64,000 nucleotides of DNA from Bettongia penicillata ogilbyi (Eukaryota; Chordata; Mammalia; Diprotodontia; Potoroidae). Each line of letters opens with the position of its first letter. The first letter of the stretch is position 1. The notes below the pieces were generated by a model, which saw nothing but the letters and a program-made list of their open reading frames with translations, was not told the origin of the DNA and searched no databases. The DNA lies in assembly GCA_023548195.1 (NCBI GenBank), contig JAJHZJ010000026.1:3665598-3729597 (forward strand), written 5' to 3'. The translations under genes and the position numbers were made by a program. Shown piece by piece: positions 47,082 through 58,139 of the stretch.

Positions 47082-47087
47082 TTTAGG

Positions 47088-47454
47088 GATCTTATTTTCC
47101 TCATTTGTGGAAACTTGGACAAATCATATTTGGTAATTTTTTTTTAATTTAGGTATTTTCATGTGTTTTTTTTTTCCCTTAGTATTCCAGGTGGAATGTT
47201 ATAAGGCAAAGAGAGAAAAATGACTCTTTGGAGACAACATGAAGATCAAATCCCCTGTTCAGGAGCATAGGGTCTTTGGGATGCCCTGGACTGCCAATAA
47301 TATAATAAATACTATAATAAACTCACTTAAAATATTCACTCATATTATGTAATTCACCAAATCCTAAAAAGATTTTCTCATAAATTCATTTATTTTAGAT
47401 GTTTTTAGAAACGTTATATTCTCAATGTAATGAATGCTGCTTGCCTGGCAAGAG
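47088..47454. other. Unassigned stretch
   Basis: No gene or repeat recognised. Confidence 0.45.
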
Positions 47455-47640
47455 AAGTGGCATATCTTAGGGGATAGAGAAGTGTCTCAGAGTCGCAAAG
47501 ACCTGGGTTCAGATATCAAATATCTGCTTTCAGATCTCAACTTATTTTCCTCACAACCTCAGCAAATCAGTACTCAGCCCCCTTCCCCGACTCTTTAGGA
47601 CTCTAAGATTAGAGCAGATGATTACATGGATGTGTTAGCA
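47455..47640 (+). repeat. Core-SINE-like remnant
   Basis: GGGGATAGAGAAGTGTCTCAG then CGCAAAGACCTGGGTTCAGA and a diverged tail ending ACTCTAAGATTAGAGC. Confidence 0.5.
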
Positions 47641-47742
47641 CAGTTGTTTTCAACCAGAGTTGTTTATGAAATCACTAGTTTGGTCCAAAATACATAAAAG
47701 TTTACATTTTCTTTAAGCCGGCATGATGTTAGTTCTACTGTT

Positions 47743-47758
47743 AAGAATTAATCATTTG
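47743..47758. repeat. Left target-site duplication, 16 bp
   Basis: AAGAATTAATCATTTG, identical to 48096-48111. Confidence 0.85.
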
Positions 47759-48095
47759 AAAACTACACAGATAGGGCTTATATTGAATTGCCTGCCTTCC
47801 CAAAGGGAATGGGTGGGGAGGGAGGGATGGGGAGAATTTGGAACTCAAAGTTTTAGGAACAATTGTTTAGTATTGTTGTTGCTACTAGGAAATAAGAAAT
47901 ACAGTTAATGGGGAATAGAAAGTCATCTGGCCCTACAGGACAAAAGAGAAGGGAGGGAGGATAGAAGAGAGGGAAGATTGGTGATAGGGAAAATTAGAAT
48001 GCTCGGTGTATTGGGGTGGGGGGGAGGGGAGAAAAGGGGAGAAAATTTGGAACCCACAATTTTGTGAAAATGAATATAAAAAGTTAAATAAAAAA
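47759..48095 (+). mobile_element. 5'-truncated HAL1/L1 3' end insertion
   Basis: 337 bp closely matching, in the opposite orientation, the 3' end of the HAL1-like element at 2168-2535. Shared parts include the CTGCCTTCCCAAAGGGAA block, GGAATAGAAAGTCATCTGG and GAATGCTCGGTGTATTGG. It ends AAGTTAAATAAAAAAAAG. Perfect 16-bp duplications flank it, the hallmark of target-primed L1 insertion with 5' truncation. Confidence 0.9.
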
Positions 48096-48111
48096 AAGAA
48101 TTAATCATTTG
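48096..48111. repeat. Right target-site duplication, 16 bp
   Basis: Partner of 47743-47758. Confidence 0.85.
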
Positions 48112-48168
48112 GGGCTCTATTATTTTACATTATATTTTTACTTTTAAGAAATATCTAGTGATAGGGAA

Positions 48169-48222
48169 ACACACACACACTCACACATACACACGCACGC
48201 ACGCACACACGTACACACACAC
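48169..48222. repeat. (CA)n microsatellite
   Basis: ACAC with CGCACG interruptions. Confidence 0.9.
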
Positions 48223-48689
48223 CTAGTTTTGCATCAGGCATAAATAAGGCAGTTAGCAACTAAATATTTTCCCTTGGAACATCTAAAATATACAGTCTCC
48301 TATGTTCAGATGGTTAGTTATAGCACATATAAATCAGAAAGATTACTTACTATTTGCTGACATGTATTTTTCTGACATCCAAGCACTTCACAAATCAACT
48401 TGCTGTATACAAATCAAAAATTATTGAATTACCATAAAAAATATCAGATGCCATACAAAATGTCACTTAATGTCAGTGGGATGAGGAAATAATTTGCCTC
48501 ATCAATTTAATTAAGGAAGCAGGTAACCAAATCATTTGAATATACTTAGTTCAGTGCTATTTTTAATAATAATTCCATTGGATTTAATGAGAATTCCATC
48601 CTCCCAAAAAGAGACCTTTGGGTAATTTTATAGCAAATAATGATATCTTTTGCTTTTCACAAATAATTTTTAAAATAAAAGCTGCTATA
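48223..48689. other. Unassigned stretch
   Basis: No gene or repeat recognised. Confidence 0.45.
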
Positions 48690-49032
48690 TCTTTTGTCTT
48701 TTAGATAACCAGAATTTCTTTGAATATCCCTGCTCCTCCCCTACCTAAGGGCCATCCCATACAGTAAAGAATACTTGTTAAAAAAGAAAAAGAGAAAAGA
48801 AAAAAGCAAAACTGATCAAAACGTCAAAAAGTCTGAAAATGTAATGTGCCATACCTTTGGACCTCCCATATCTGCAAATGAATGGGAAATGGGTGTCTTC
48901 TCTTATATAGACAGTTCTACTTTATGTAAATTTCCATTTGCAAATACTACTTTATGTAAAGAATTTTGAAATAAATCTACATTCCAAAAAAACACCTATG
49001 TCAACTTTACTGTATTGTGCTTGCTCTTTCTT

Positions 49033-49106
49033 TGTCTCTCTGTCTCTCTGTCTCTCTCTCTGTCTCTCTCTCTCTCTGTCTCTCTGTCTCCCTCTGTCTC
49101 TCTCCC

Positions 49107-49149
<43 letters not shown>
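49033..49149. repeat. (TC)n / (TCTG)n microsatellite
   Basis: TCTC with TCTG interruptions, similar in make-up to the tract at 5251-5440. Confidence 0.95.
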
Positions 49150-49150
<1 letters not shown>

Positions 49151-49781
49151 CTTGCCTCTCAGTTCAGCTCTAGGATCCTCCCACGCACTACCAAAACCCC
49201 CAAAATTTTCCCCTAAATGAAAGCATAAGAATGAATGCTCCAAGAGAACACCAGCAGATGGGGGGTTTAGCTTGAGACCTCCAATGCTGAGAGGCCAGAG
49301 TGTCTGTCTTTCCTCTCTGCTGTGGGATACTATGTGTTTGTTTGCCCCCGTCCCCAAAGGTCCTTGAACCCTGTGCGGGGAAACTCTTCCATCACTTCAT
49401 GAGACCCCCTTGCTCCCTCCCTCCCTCTTTTCCTTCCCCACTTCCACAGGCAAATCTGCATTACATAAAAATTACTTTAAATAGAGGTGTGAGGAATGGT
49501 CCACTTAAAGAAGGCAAGAACTGTCTACCTGTACTTTGGAGCCATGCTGATTCTTTCCATTGACATTGTTCTGATCATCATGTATAGTTTTTCTTGGGTC
49601 TACTTATTTTGCTCTGTATTAGATCACTTAAATCTTTCTTGCTGTAAGATATTTGTCATATCTTACCACAAAGTATTAATCCATCATAGAGTGATACACC
49701 CCAAGTTGTTTAGCTATGCTTTAATCAATGGGCATTTAATTTCCTTTGAATTCTTGGCAACCACAAAAAGTGCCACTATTT

Positions 49782-50065
49782 TATATATATATACTCATAC
49801 ACATGTGTGGATATGTATATGTATGTATATGCATGTATATATAGTATATGTATGTATATCTTCAAATGGCTATTACTAAGATGAGCCATACACACACATG
49901 TGTATGTGTATATATATGCACACACGTATGCATGTATGTGTATGTGTGTATATGTATACACATACACAGACGCATACACACACATATATGTATGCATATA
50001 TACACATACACATGAATACACACTCACATATACAAACTGTCTTCTTAGTAGTAGCCATTTAGGGA
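49782..50065. repeat. CA/TA tracts bounded by short inverted arms
   Basis: Mixed (TA)n, (TG)n and (CA)n sequence. The arms at 49859-49880 (TCTTCAAATGGCTATTACTAAG) and 50044-50065 pair with 18 of 22 positions matching. The sequence between them is itself largely self-complementary. Confidence 0.6.
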
Positions 50066-50372
50066 TATAAGCTTAGTAATGAACTCATAGTGTCTAAGGA
50101 TATGGGCATCATAGTCATTTTATTTGTATAATAGCTAATAGCTTTCCAAACTGAATGCACTGCTGCACAATGCCATTAACAATGTACTAATGTGCCTATC
50201 ATCCCTTGACCCCATAAACATTGATTACTTGCATCTTTTGTCACCTTTGCTTATTATTAGTGATTTAGAGCATTCTTCCATATGATTGTTAATAGGTTGC
50301 AATTCCTTTTTTTGAAAACTCTTTGTTCCTGGCCTTTAACAACTTGTATATCTGCTGGGTTTTGGCTTTTGG

Positions 50373-50431
50373 GGTGTGTATGTGTGTGTGTGTGTGTCTA
50401 CACATATGTACATATATATATGTATATATAT
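50373..50431. repeat. (GT)n/(AT)n microsatellite
   Basis: GTGT run turning into TATATA within the antisense L1. Confidence 0.9.
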
Positions 50432-52434
50432 GTTTCTGTCTAAGATTTGTCAATATATCTTGGATTTTAAAATCCTCAGGTGAGAAATGTGATATAGAAA
50501 AATGCATTTTTTTTCCATTTTTGACCACTTCCTTTCTATCCTAGATACATTAATATAGTTTGTGCAGAAGCTTTTGAGTTTCACATAACCAAAATTCTCT
50601 ATGTTCTTTTTCCTAATTGCTTCTATCCCTTGTTTGGTTAAGAATTCAACTTGTATCTATAGCTGTGTATGCAATTTGTTTTTCTTCTAAGTTTTTATAA
50701 TATCATCTTTAATATTAAGATCAAATATAACATGTTTTCTAGTTTATTGAAAATTTTGTTAAGTTCCTCTGTTTCTGATTCTGTTCTATTCATTTGTTCT
50801 ATTTTCAAATCAATACAGAATGGTTTTAATTACTACTGTTTCATTATAGTTTGAAGTCTGAAAGTGCCATTGACCTTTTTTCCTATCTTTTTCATCACAA
50901 TCTTGTGTTTCTCCAAACAAATTTTGTGATTATTTTATCAAGTTCTGGAAAGTAACCCTTGTATAGTTTCTTTGGTATGACACCAAAAATATAACTATGA
51001 TAGTGATTTAATTTTTATAATATTGGCATGCTTCAGCCACTGTTACTGAATATTCCCCCCAAACAATTTAATATTTTTTTATTTCCTTAAGTAGGAGTTT
51101 GAATTAAATCTGCTCAAATATTTTGTATATTCTAGCAGACTGAATGCCAAATAACTTATGAATTTTGTACATATTTTGAATGGAAGTTCCTTTTCCATTA
51201 TTGTCTTTTGATTTTTTTCATTATGTAGAAATACTATTGATTTTTGTGGGTTTATTTTGTAGCCTGTGACATTGCTGAAGCTATTGTTTCATTGGTGTCT
51301 TTGCTGATTGTCTAGGATTGTATAAATAAACCAACCTGTCATCAGTTAATAGTAGTTTTATCTTGTCTTTGCTTATATTCATACCTCACATTTCTTTCTC
51401 TTGTCTGATTGCTATTGCTATCATTTCTATATTATATCTATTAATAGGAAGGAGAGTGGGCATCTTTGCTTTATGTTTGTATTTAATGGGAAAATTTTAC
51501 TGTATCCAAATTGAATATGATACTTTTATTTTTCAATGGAGATTTATTACAAAAGGTTATACTTTATAACATAAATGTTGTATTTTTCCAAAGGCTTTTT
51601 TTCCTGCATCTATTGAAATGATATATGCTTTAGATGTTTTTGTCTTTAATATGATTATGTTAATTTTATCCCTAATGTTAGACCATCCCTAAATCTCTCA
51701 CAAATTCAACTTTTTCATAATGATTGAATTCTTGCATAAATTATTATGGTTCTTTTAACAGGATTATATTTAAATTTTGTTTAATCTATATTCATTAACA
51801 ATATTGGTCTACAATTCTCTTTCTGTACTTTATCCTTCCTTAATTTTCTGTATTAGGTCTATACCTCAAAAAAGTAGTAAATAATCTGATAGAATGTTTT
51901 CTTTATTTCTGAGATTAATTTATGTTGTATTTTTACTAATTCTTCTTTGAAAGTTTGATAAAATTCTTGTGATTTAATCAGAGGGTGGTGGGTGGGGCTT
52001 GTTTTTTTCTCTATATACAGTTAGTCCTTTTTCGGAGATTAGACTATTCAAGGAGTTTATTTGGTCTTCTGTGAGCTTGGGTATTTTATATTTTTGAACT
52101 CATACTTTCATTATGTTTTGTGTTCTCACTTCTATTTGGATATACTCGTACATACTAGGTTCTAATAATTCTTTTTTATTTCTTTTTTGTGACTTCATTT
52201 TGTTCATGTGCTACTTTGTTCATTTGATTTTCTGCTCTCTAAAGTTTTATTAATTTTGTTAGTCTTTTTAAAGAATTGCCTTTTAGTTTTATCATTTCCA
52301 TAGTCTTTCTCATTTTTAGGTTACTAATTTCTGCTCTAAATTTCAGCATACCTTATTTTATACTTCTTTGAATTTGTTTATATGTTATGTTGTTTTTCTA
52401 CAGTATGCGATTATTGTGTGTTATATTTTGCTCA

Positions 52435-53244
52435 TGTAGGTTATCTGTGTCCACATGGGTCTATCTAGATAAGTAGTTCATAGGAGGGCATGAATAGATA
52501 TCTCTAGATTCTCCTTTACCTGTGCTTCTCTAAGGCCAACTTAGGGGAGGCATAAGATGATTGTCAGAGATTGGTTACTCTGCTCTGCTCAGACAAAGGA
52601 TGTCAAGCTGGAATTATATTTGCTGACTTCTCTCCCCAATATTGTTTCTGTAAGGAAAAAAAGTCTTGGTTCAAGTTGTGCTCCTGATTGCTATCCCTTA
52701 ACAGAGGAGTTCCCCCAAGATACATATCCAAAACATGAGTCTCTCTTCCCACCAAATGCCATTTCCACAAATAACACATTTAGCAGATGCCAAATAAACC
52801 CATTTATGTCAGTAAAGAGCAAACAAATTAGGGAAAATAGAGAGTATAAAATACATCACATAGAGTGAATGAGTTCTCCCACTGGGAGCAAGATATTTCA
52901 GCCAAATCAAGAAAGAGAATATCTGATTGACCCAAAGGGAAACTCCCATGAATTTCTAGTGTAATAAGCTAGATATAGATACATGATCAAGTTACTGAGG
53001 CTGCTCTACATGTTGGTTTCTCAGTCTTTCTCTCCCTGCAGGGCTTCTTCCTAGTCTTTCTCTCCCTCCTGGGTCCTGAAGAGAATCTGAAACTACGTGT
53101 TATCACTTCTGAAGACTGATGACCAAGATCTCTTCTTCCAAGTTCTTGGCAACTCTCCCCTTTATGTAGGTTAAGAGCAATTAGTAATTAAACTCTATCA
53201 ATTAAAATAATTGTATGCAAATCTTCTTTGAGCCAAGGGTTACA
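52435..53244. mobile_element. Possible LTR inserted in the antisense L1
   Basis: L1-like sequence stops near 52434 and resumes near 53245. The insert begins TGTAGG and ends GGTTACA (TGTA/TACA ends). Flanks CTCA and CTAA differ at one base. It contains AATAAA at about 52791 on the plus strand. Orientation and family are unclear. Confidence 0.35.
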
Positions 53245-54164
53245 CTAATTTTATAAAATGCAGTTTTGGTTTATTAATTCTTTCCTTTTCTATTTTGTTA
53301 ATGCATATTTTTAGAAATATAACTTTCCCCCCAAGTGCTCCTTTAACTACATTCCGAAAATTTTATCTTGTTTCAGTATTATCATTTTCTTTTTTTTTCC
53401 TATAATTTGGTCTTTAGCATGTCATTATTAAATGTTCATTTTGTTTGTCTCTCCTGTTTGTATTTTCTGAACTGGTGGCTGTTTTTATTATATCTTAAAG
53501 AAGAATATGTTTTATATTATATAGAACTGTATATTATCTCTGCTATTTTACATTTATTTGAAATATATCTGTCTTTTAATACATAGGAAGCTTTTAAAAG
53601 TTAATGTGGATCTGAGAAATTATGTAATAATTCTATTTAGCCATAAGTCTTCATCTCTAATTTCTCCAGCATTTTAAAAATTTTATATTTTCCATATTGA
53701 TTTGTCCCTATAGACTCCCTATAAATTTGTCCAAACCTGAAAGTGGTTTATTAAAATCCCTACTATTATTATGTTAGTGTATGTCTTCTTGTTTCAACTG
53801 CTTTTTACGAATTTAAATACTAAAGAATTTGGATGATATAAATATAATATTCACATTGATATAGTTATATGGTATATAATCTATGGTTCCTGATCTCCTA
53901 ATAGCAACTAAGCTTTTTTGGATTTAACTGCTGCATAGTAAATTTTGTTCCTGCCCCTAATTTTTATCCTGTGTGTTTCTTTTTTAGTTGTGTGTTTTTT
54001 TGTTTGTTTTCAGTAAGCAAAATATTGTAAGTTTTTTTTTCTTAATCAATTTGCCACTCTTGGTTTTTTATCAAATTGTTTAAACTATTCACTTTAAATT
54101 TTATTTATTAAATGTTATGTTGTTTATATTTTCTCCATTGTTTCTAATTATAACATTTTTTAGT

Positions 54165-54385
54165 TGACTTATTGTCTAAGGAAGACTAGATTGGTTCTTG
54201 CTAACCTCATCTAGAGAGTTCCAAATGCATATGAAAATTACGAAGTGGGAAAAGAATGTGCTTTGTTCCTATCCTTGCCATTCTGCTTGTCCATTCTTAT
54301 GGTCATGTTGGTAGGGGAGATAGGGAGAAAGAGTACTATCAGGGATGAGTATATTTCTTTGAAACTCTCCTGTTTACTTGATTAT
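54165..54385 (+). repeat. Direct repeat, copy 1
   Basis: Matches 54991-55155. Shared blocks are AGGAAG, TTCTTGCTAACC, ATCTAGAGAGTTC, AATGCATATGAAAA and AGAATG, then GGGAGATAGGGA and a CTCT-TGTTT end. Copy 1 has about 50 extra bases (54265-54315). The offset is 828 bases. Confidence 0.75.
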
Positions 54386-54990
54386 TTTTTTTTTCATTTT
54401 TCTTTGTATCTAATTTCTTTTTATCTACTTTCAAATTCTCTTTAGGACAGTGTAGGGAGTGAAAGACTTGGAGAAGAAGCCAACATGTAAAGGAGTCAGC
54501 ACCTTGATCATAGACCTAAATCATGCCCCTTTTTCCCAACTTCTAATTTAAGTAATTAATTAAAAATCTCCTTTCTCTCCTATGCTTTACTCTTTCAACA
54601 TCTTTTGTGCACTTTTTAAAATTTCCCTTTACCTCAAGCTCCTCTGGAACTGGTAGTGGAAATAAGAAGTAGAGCATTCTGTGCTTGTTGCAATGTAATG
54701 GGGGTGATTGGATATGGACAGCAGCTAAAGTTGTGCTGTCAAAGACTGCAGCAGTTGCAAGGGACTCTGGTTTTCATTATACAGTATGGGGGTTAGTGTT
54801 GCATGTTAGAGATTAGAGATTTCCTGTTCTCTGCTCTCAATTCACATTGTATTCTTGGTGTCAGTCTACTAAAACAGCTGCAGTTGTTTTCACTCTTGTA
54901 AAACTTAAATTTTGGAGAATTTTGAGAGGATGTGAGAAATGAAGGAAAGGTCTAGTCCACTGCCTACTTGGTAATGTGACCTAGATGTTC

Positions 54991-55155
54991 TCTGACTCGT
55001 TGATTAAGGAAGGCTGGATTGCTTCTTGCTAACCCCATCTAGAGAGTTCTGAATGCATATGAAAAATATGAAGTGGGGAAAGAATGTAACTTATTATCAG
55101 GGAGATAGGGAAGAGTGCAATCGGAGAGGAGCATATTTCCCTTGAAGCTCTCTTG
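54991..55155 (+). repeat. Direct repeat, copy 2
   Basis: Diverged partner of 54165-54385. It is cut on its right by the LTR candidate at 55161. Confidence 0.75.
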
Positions 55156-55160
55156 TTTTA

Positions 55161-56395
55161 TGTCGAACCCCAATTTTAATCATGAATCCACAAACCAGAG
55201 TTTGTTCTAAGAAAGAGACAAACGATTAGGTGGGGTCTATGTTTTTATTTCTCTCACAAACTGGTGACATGCATTATGTGGGAGTTACTGTCCAGAACTA
55301 GGTTCCCCGCAAAGGGGCCAGTCTAGACCTGGCTCAGTTTAGGATTTGGGGTTACAAGGTTACATGCCCATTGAAGAGTAGATATTCTGAAGGGGTGCCA
55401 AGCAACACTGACTGGTCAACACACTGGAAGGTGAGCTATATTAAAATGAGGTCTTGAATATGTGATTTAGATCACTTAATACTTTTTCACTAGGGCTTGA
55501 TATCACCTACCATCCTTCTGTTTTCAGAGGAAATACTTGTTCTATCAGACCAGCCCTGCCATCATGCTAGACCACTCTCAGTCTTGGGCTATCTCTAGGA
55601 AGAAGTACCTGTCTCCACCTAAACCTGAGCAGATTAAATCAGTTCAGGCCTGGCTTGGAGTCTGACAGGAATAAGAAGATACAATACAATCTCCTCATCA
55701 GTAATGAGTGTCCTTCTAAAAGAGAGACTGAATTTGTAAGGGGGAAAGGGTTGGGGGTGGGGAAACTCTGAGTCTCCAAGACAGTGATTGCTAAGATTTA
55801 AAATTGTTTGTCACACTTGCGTCAGACTTATTTTGCTTTTTATAAAGAAATAAAACATATTAATATCAGAGAAAGAAGTTTACATAGGTCAGTTTCAGGG
55901 TCAATTGTTGTTGCACCAATGTGATGATACCCACAGCAGCCACTATGGATATGCAGGCATATTTCCAGGGTAAATTCGCCAAATATATTAATTCTCTTCC
56001 TCAAAGAGAGAGCCAAGATATTTATTCAGATATCAGAAAGTCAATTCCACCAGGGTAACAATGAAGTTTGTACACATTACCAATAAAGGGAGCACTGCCA
56101 TCTCCAAGTTTTCCCTCTATCAGGATTCCCCCAAACAAGCTCTCTTAGGCAAAATGCCCCTCTGTCACCCAGGCTAGCAGATCTACTCTGCTCTGCTCTG
56201 CCTGCTGCCTCCCGAAAAGTTCCACCTCACTGTCTCTCAGCTTCAACTTTACTGCTCCACCTTTTCAGCAAGCTCTTGTGACTCAGGCTGGGTACTGGGC
56301 CAAAACTCAAAGTAGATTTCATGGGCCTGTTAAGGGGCAAGGAAAATTTTCAAATTACCTTAACATTGCACTTGTCCTAGTTAACATATAATTCA
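55161..56395 (-). mobile_element. Probable antisense solo LTR, about 1.2 kb
   Basis: On the plus strand it runs from TGTCGAACCCC to ATATAATTCA. TTTTA flanks it at 55156-55160 and 56396-56400. On the minus strand an AATAAA signal lies near 55232, followed by an R-U5-like 3' end that closes with GGGGTTCGACA. A weak TATA-like AATATA is near 55440. No coding region or primer-binding site is visible, so this looks solo. The duplication is short and AT-rich and could be chance. Confidence 0.45.
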
Positions 56396-56400
56396 TTTTA

Positions 56401-57070
56401 ATAGTTACTTTCTGGGAAATAATATCCCCACCTGTGTTATTTCAAAGTAGTGAATGTCTAATGGTGAAAATTTGAGAATAAGTTTCATTATTCCTATAGT
56501 AATAGTAGTCTTAATAGTGGATCAGCGGTGTAGATAAAATTGCCAGAAAGGAATCAGAGGGTTTATTGAGTTAGTCAGCAAGGAGGCCTTGTCTGTGGGG
56601 CAAAGATTCCTAGAAGGAACAAAAGGGCAAGGATTATACAGGTTTTATTTAGGTGTGCAGGTAAATTAGGTACTGAGCACCTCTTGATTGAACTGGCTAC
56701 TTAATAAGGGATTGGGGATAAAACTGGGGCAAGTAACAGTAAAGGCAATTGTTTGGTTCAGCTATCTCTCATAACCCTGCCAGATAGGATTGTTTGAGTA
56801 CTTGCTATTTCAGCATCAAGGAAGATTCCAGATAGGATAGGGATGCAATACAAACACCATGGGAGACAAGATGGAACTTCAGTGAAAATAGATTTGCTTC
56901 AGTTTTCTTGGTTAGCTGTAGTAGCATAGAATTTTTAAAAGCAGGATGTGCCATATAATTTCTTCAAATTATATCATTTATACATGCAGCTTTCTACTCT
57001 TCCTACATAAGGAATTATCATTGAACGATAAATCTACAATGTGACAGTTGCTTTCCACATTGTCTTGGAA
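56401..57070. other. Unassigned stretch, possible antisense LTR trace
   Basis: On the minus strand AATAAA near 56562 is followed by CCCTCTGATTCC and a CGCTGATCCA end at about 56520. This resembles the 3' end of another antisense LTR, but no left partner end was found. No gene recognised. Confidence 0.3.
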
Positions 57071-57074
57071 ATAG

Positions 57075-57658
57075 TGATGGAGTACCGGCCACAACACCTT
57101 ATCCCAATATAATTTGAATCCCATTTGTCCATGGACTCTGCAAAACTCCACCTTGAATCATCTTGAATCTCCTTGAATCTTCCCAGTTGATTTGGATTTT
57201 CATGCCCAAATCTACCCTTAATCTAGCCTAGTTCTCCATTGTCTGTTACTTCCAGATTGCCTACTGTTACCTCCCACCCTTGACCCTATCAAAATCCCAT
57301 TCTCTTGGTTCCTGGAGTCTGACCGCTAGTCACTCCAGTCCCATCAAGATCCTCCTTAGGCTCTTCCTCCAGACCCTCCCTAAATCCCTCCTCTAGTTTC
57401 CCCTTGGCAACTCCTAGATCCCTCCCACAGTCTTCCTGTATATAAGATCCACCTTGCCTCCATGAAAGTGCTCAGATTCAATCTGACCCACTGGTATTAG
57501 CAATACAAATGCTGAAACTCCTTAAGAGTCAACCCAATACAGTGGATCTTTAATGAACTTTATTTTGCTTTGACTGACAGGAGGCTTGGATTGAATTCAT
57601 TTGAGTAGGACTCGGTGTGTCACCATTTTGGGATCCTGAGTGCCCCTAAACCTCAACA
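57075..57658 (+). mobile_element. Probable solo LTR, 584 bp, 4-bp duplication
   Basis: Runs TGATGGAGTACC to CCTCAACA with ATAG at 57071-57074 and 57659-57662. A TATATAAG box lies near 57438, in a C- and T-rich promoter-like context. The tail after it (GGACTCGGTGTGTCACC) is U5-like. A 4-bp duplication is typical of class I (gammaretrovirus-like) elements. No canonical AATAAA was seen; AATACA near 57538 could serve. No coding remains. Confidence 0.55.
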
Positions 57659-57662
57659 ATAG

Positions 57663-57899
57663 CACTTTTCTATGATTCAGAAGGAAAGATAGTAACTTTC
57701 TTTATAATCTTGCGAAAGTCATGTTCACTGAGCCAGTTTTCTTTACCCACACAGAAAGATCTCTAAGATACTTTTCCAGATTTTAAAGATAGAAATGTCT
57801 ATAGGGGGAATTTCATTTTTATTCTTCTCACCTTATAGATTTTTGGTGGCATAGTTATTAACCTGTTTAATAACCCAAAACTTGCCTTCTCACTTGTTT
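57663..57899. other. Unassigned stretch
   Basis: Short interval between the LTR and the L2 remnant. Nothing recognised. Confidence 0.4.
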
Positions 57900-58125
57900 T
57901 CCAATCTGATACTTCTGACAACCTTTAGGACATCTGAATTTGAATATCTGGCACTTATCTCAAGATCAATATGCTGGAAACAGTCATCTTTCCTCTCAAA
58001 CTAGTTCTCTTCCCAGGTATCTTATTTCTCATGTCATCGAAAATATCTAATACTAGGAATTTTGGAATCATCTGACATTCTGATCACTCTCCTATATTTG
58101 TCTATTGATTTCTCTGTCATTTATC
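57900..58125 (+). repeat. L2 ORF 3' region remnant
   Basis: AAACAGTCATCTTTCCTCTC and GGAATCATCTGACATTCTGA follow the L2 order (nucleotides for the QNELI and HVILDS-like codons), diverged. Confidence 0.55.
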
Positions 58126-58139
58126 TGTCAATTTATTGA

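Larger units (their letters stand above)
48690..54970 (-). mobile_element. Old, degenerate antisense L1 with later insertions
   Basis: Read on the plus strand, the left end (48720-48900, GGGCCATCCCATACAGTAAAG) resembles a reversed marsupial L1 3' UTR. The ORF2 3' end is at 49550-49780 (TCATCATGTATAGTTTTTCT, then ATCAATGGGCATTTAATTTC). Deeper ORF2 is at 50760-54150, for example TCATTATAGTTTGAAGTCTG near 50840, a classic reversed L1 ORF2 segment, and CCCTACTATTATTATGTTAG near 53757. The part at 54600-54970 resembles a reversed L1 5' UTR. Frames are destroyed. Interruptions include a TC microsatellite, an unassigned piece at 48900-49540, CA/TA tracts and a possible LTR (52435-53244). The right edge is uncertain. 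Confidence 0.6.

Noticed and set aside
49007..49357. 116-codon ORF on the minus strand
   Set aside because: Most of it is the TC/GA microsatellite; no family motif in the rest.
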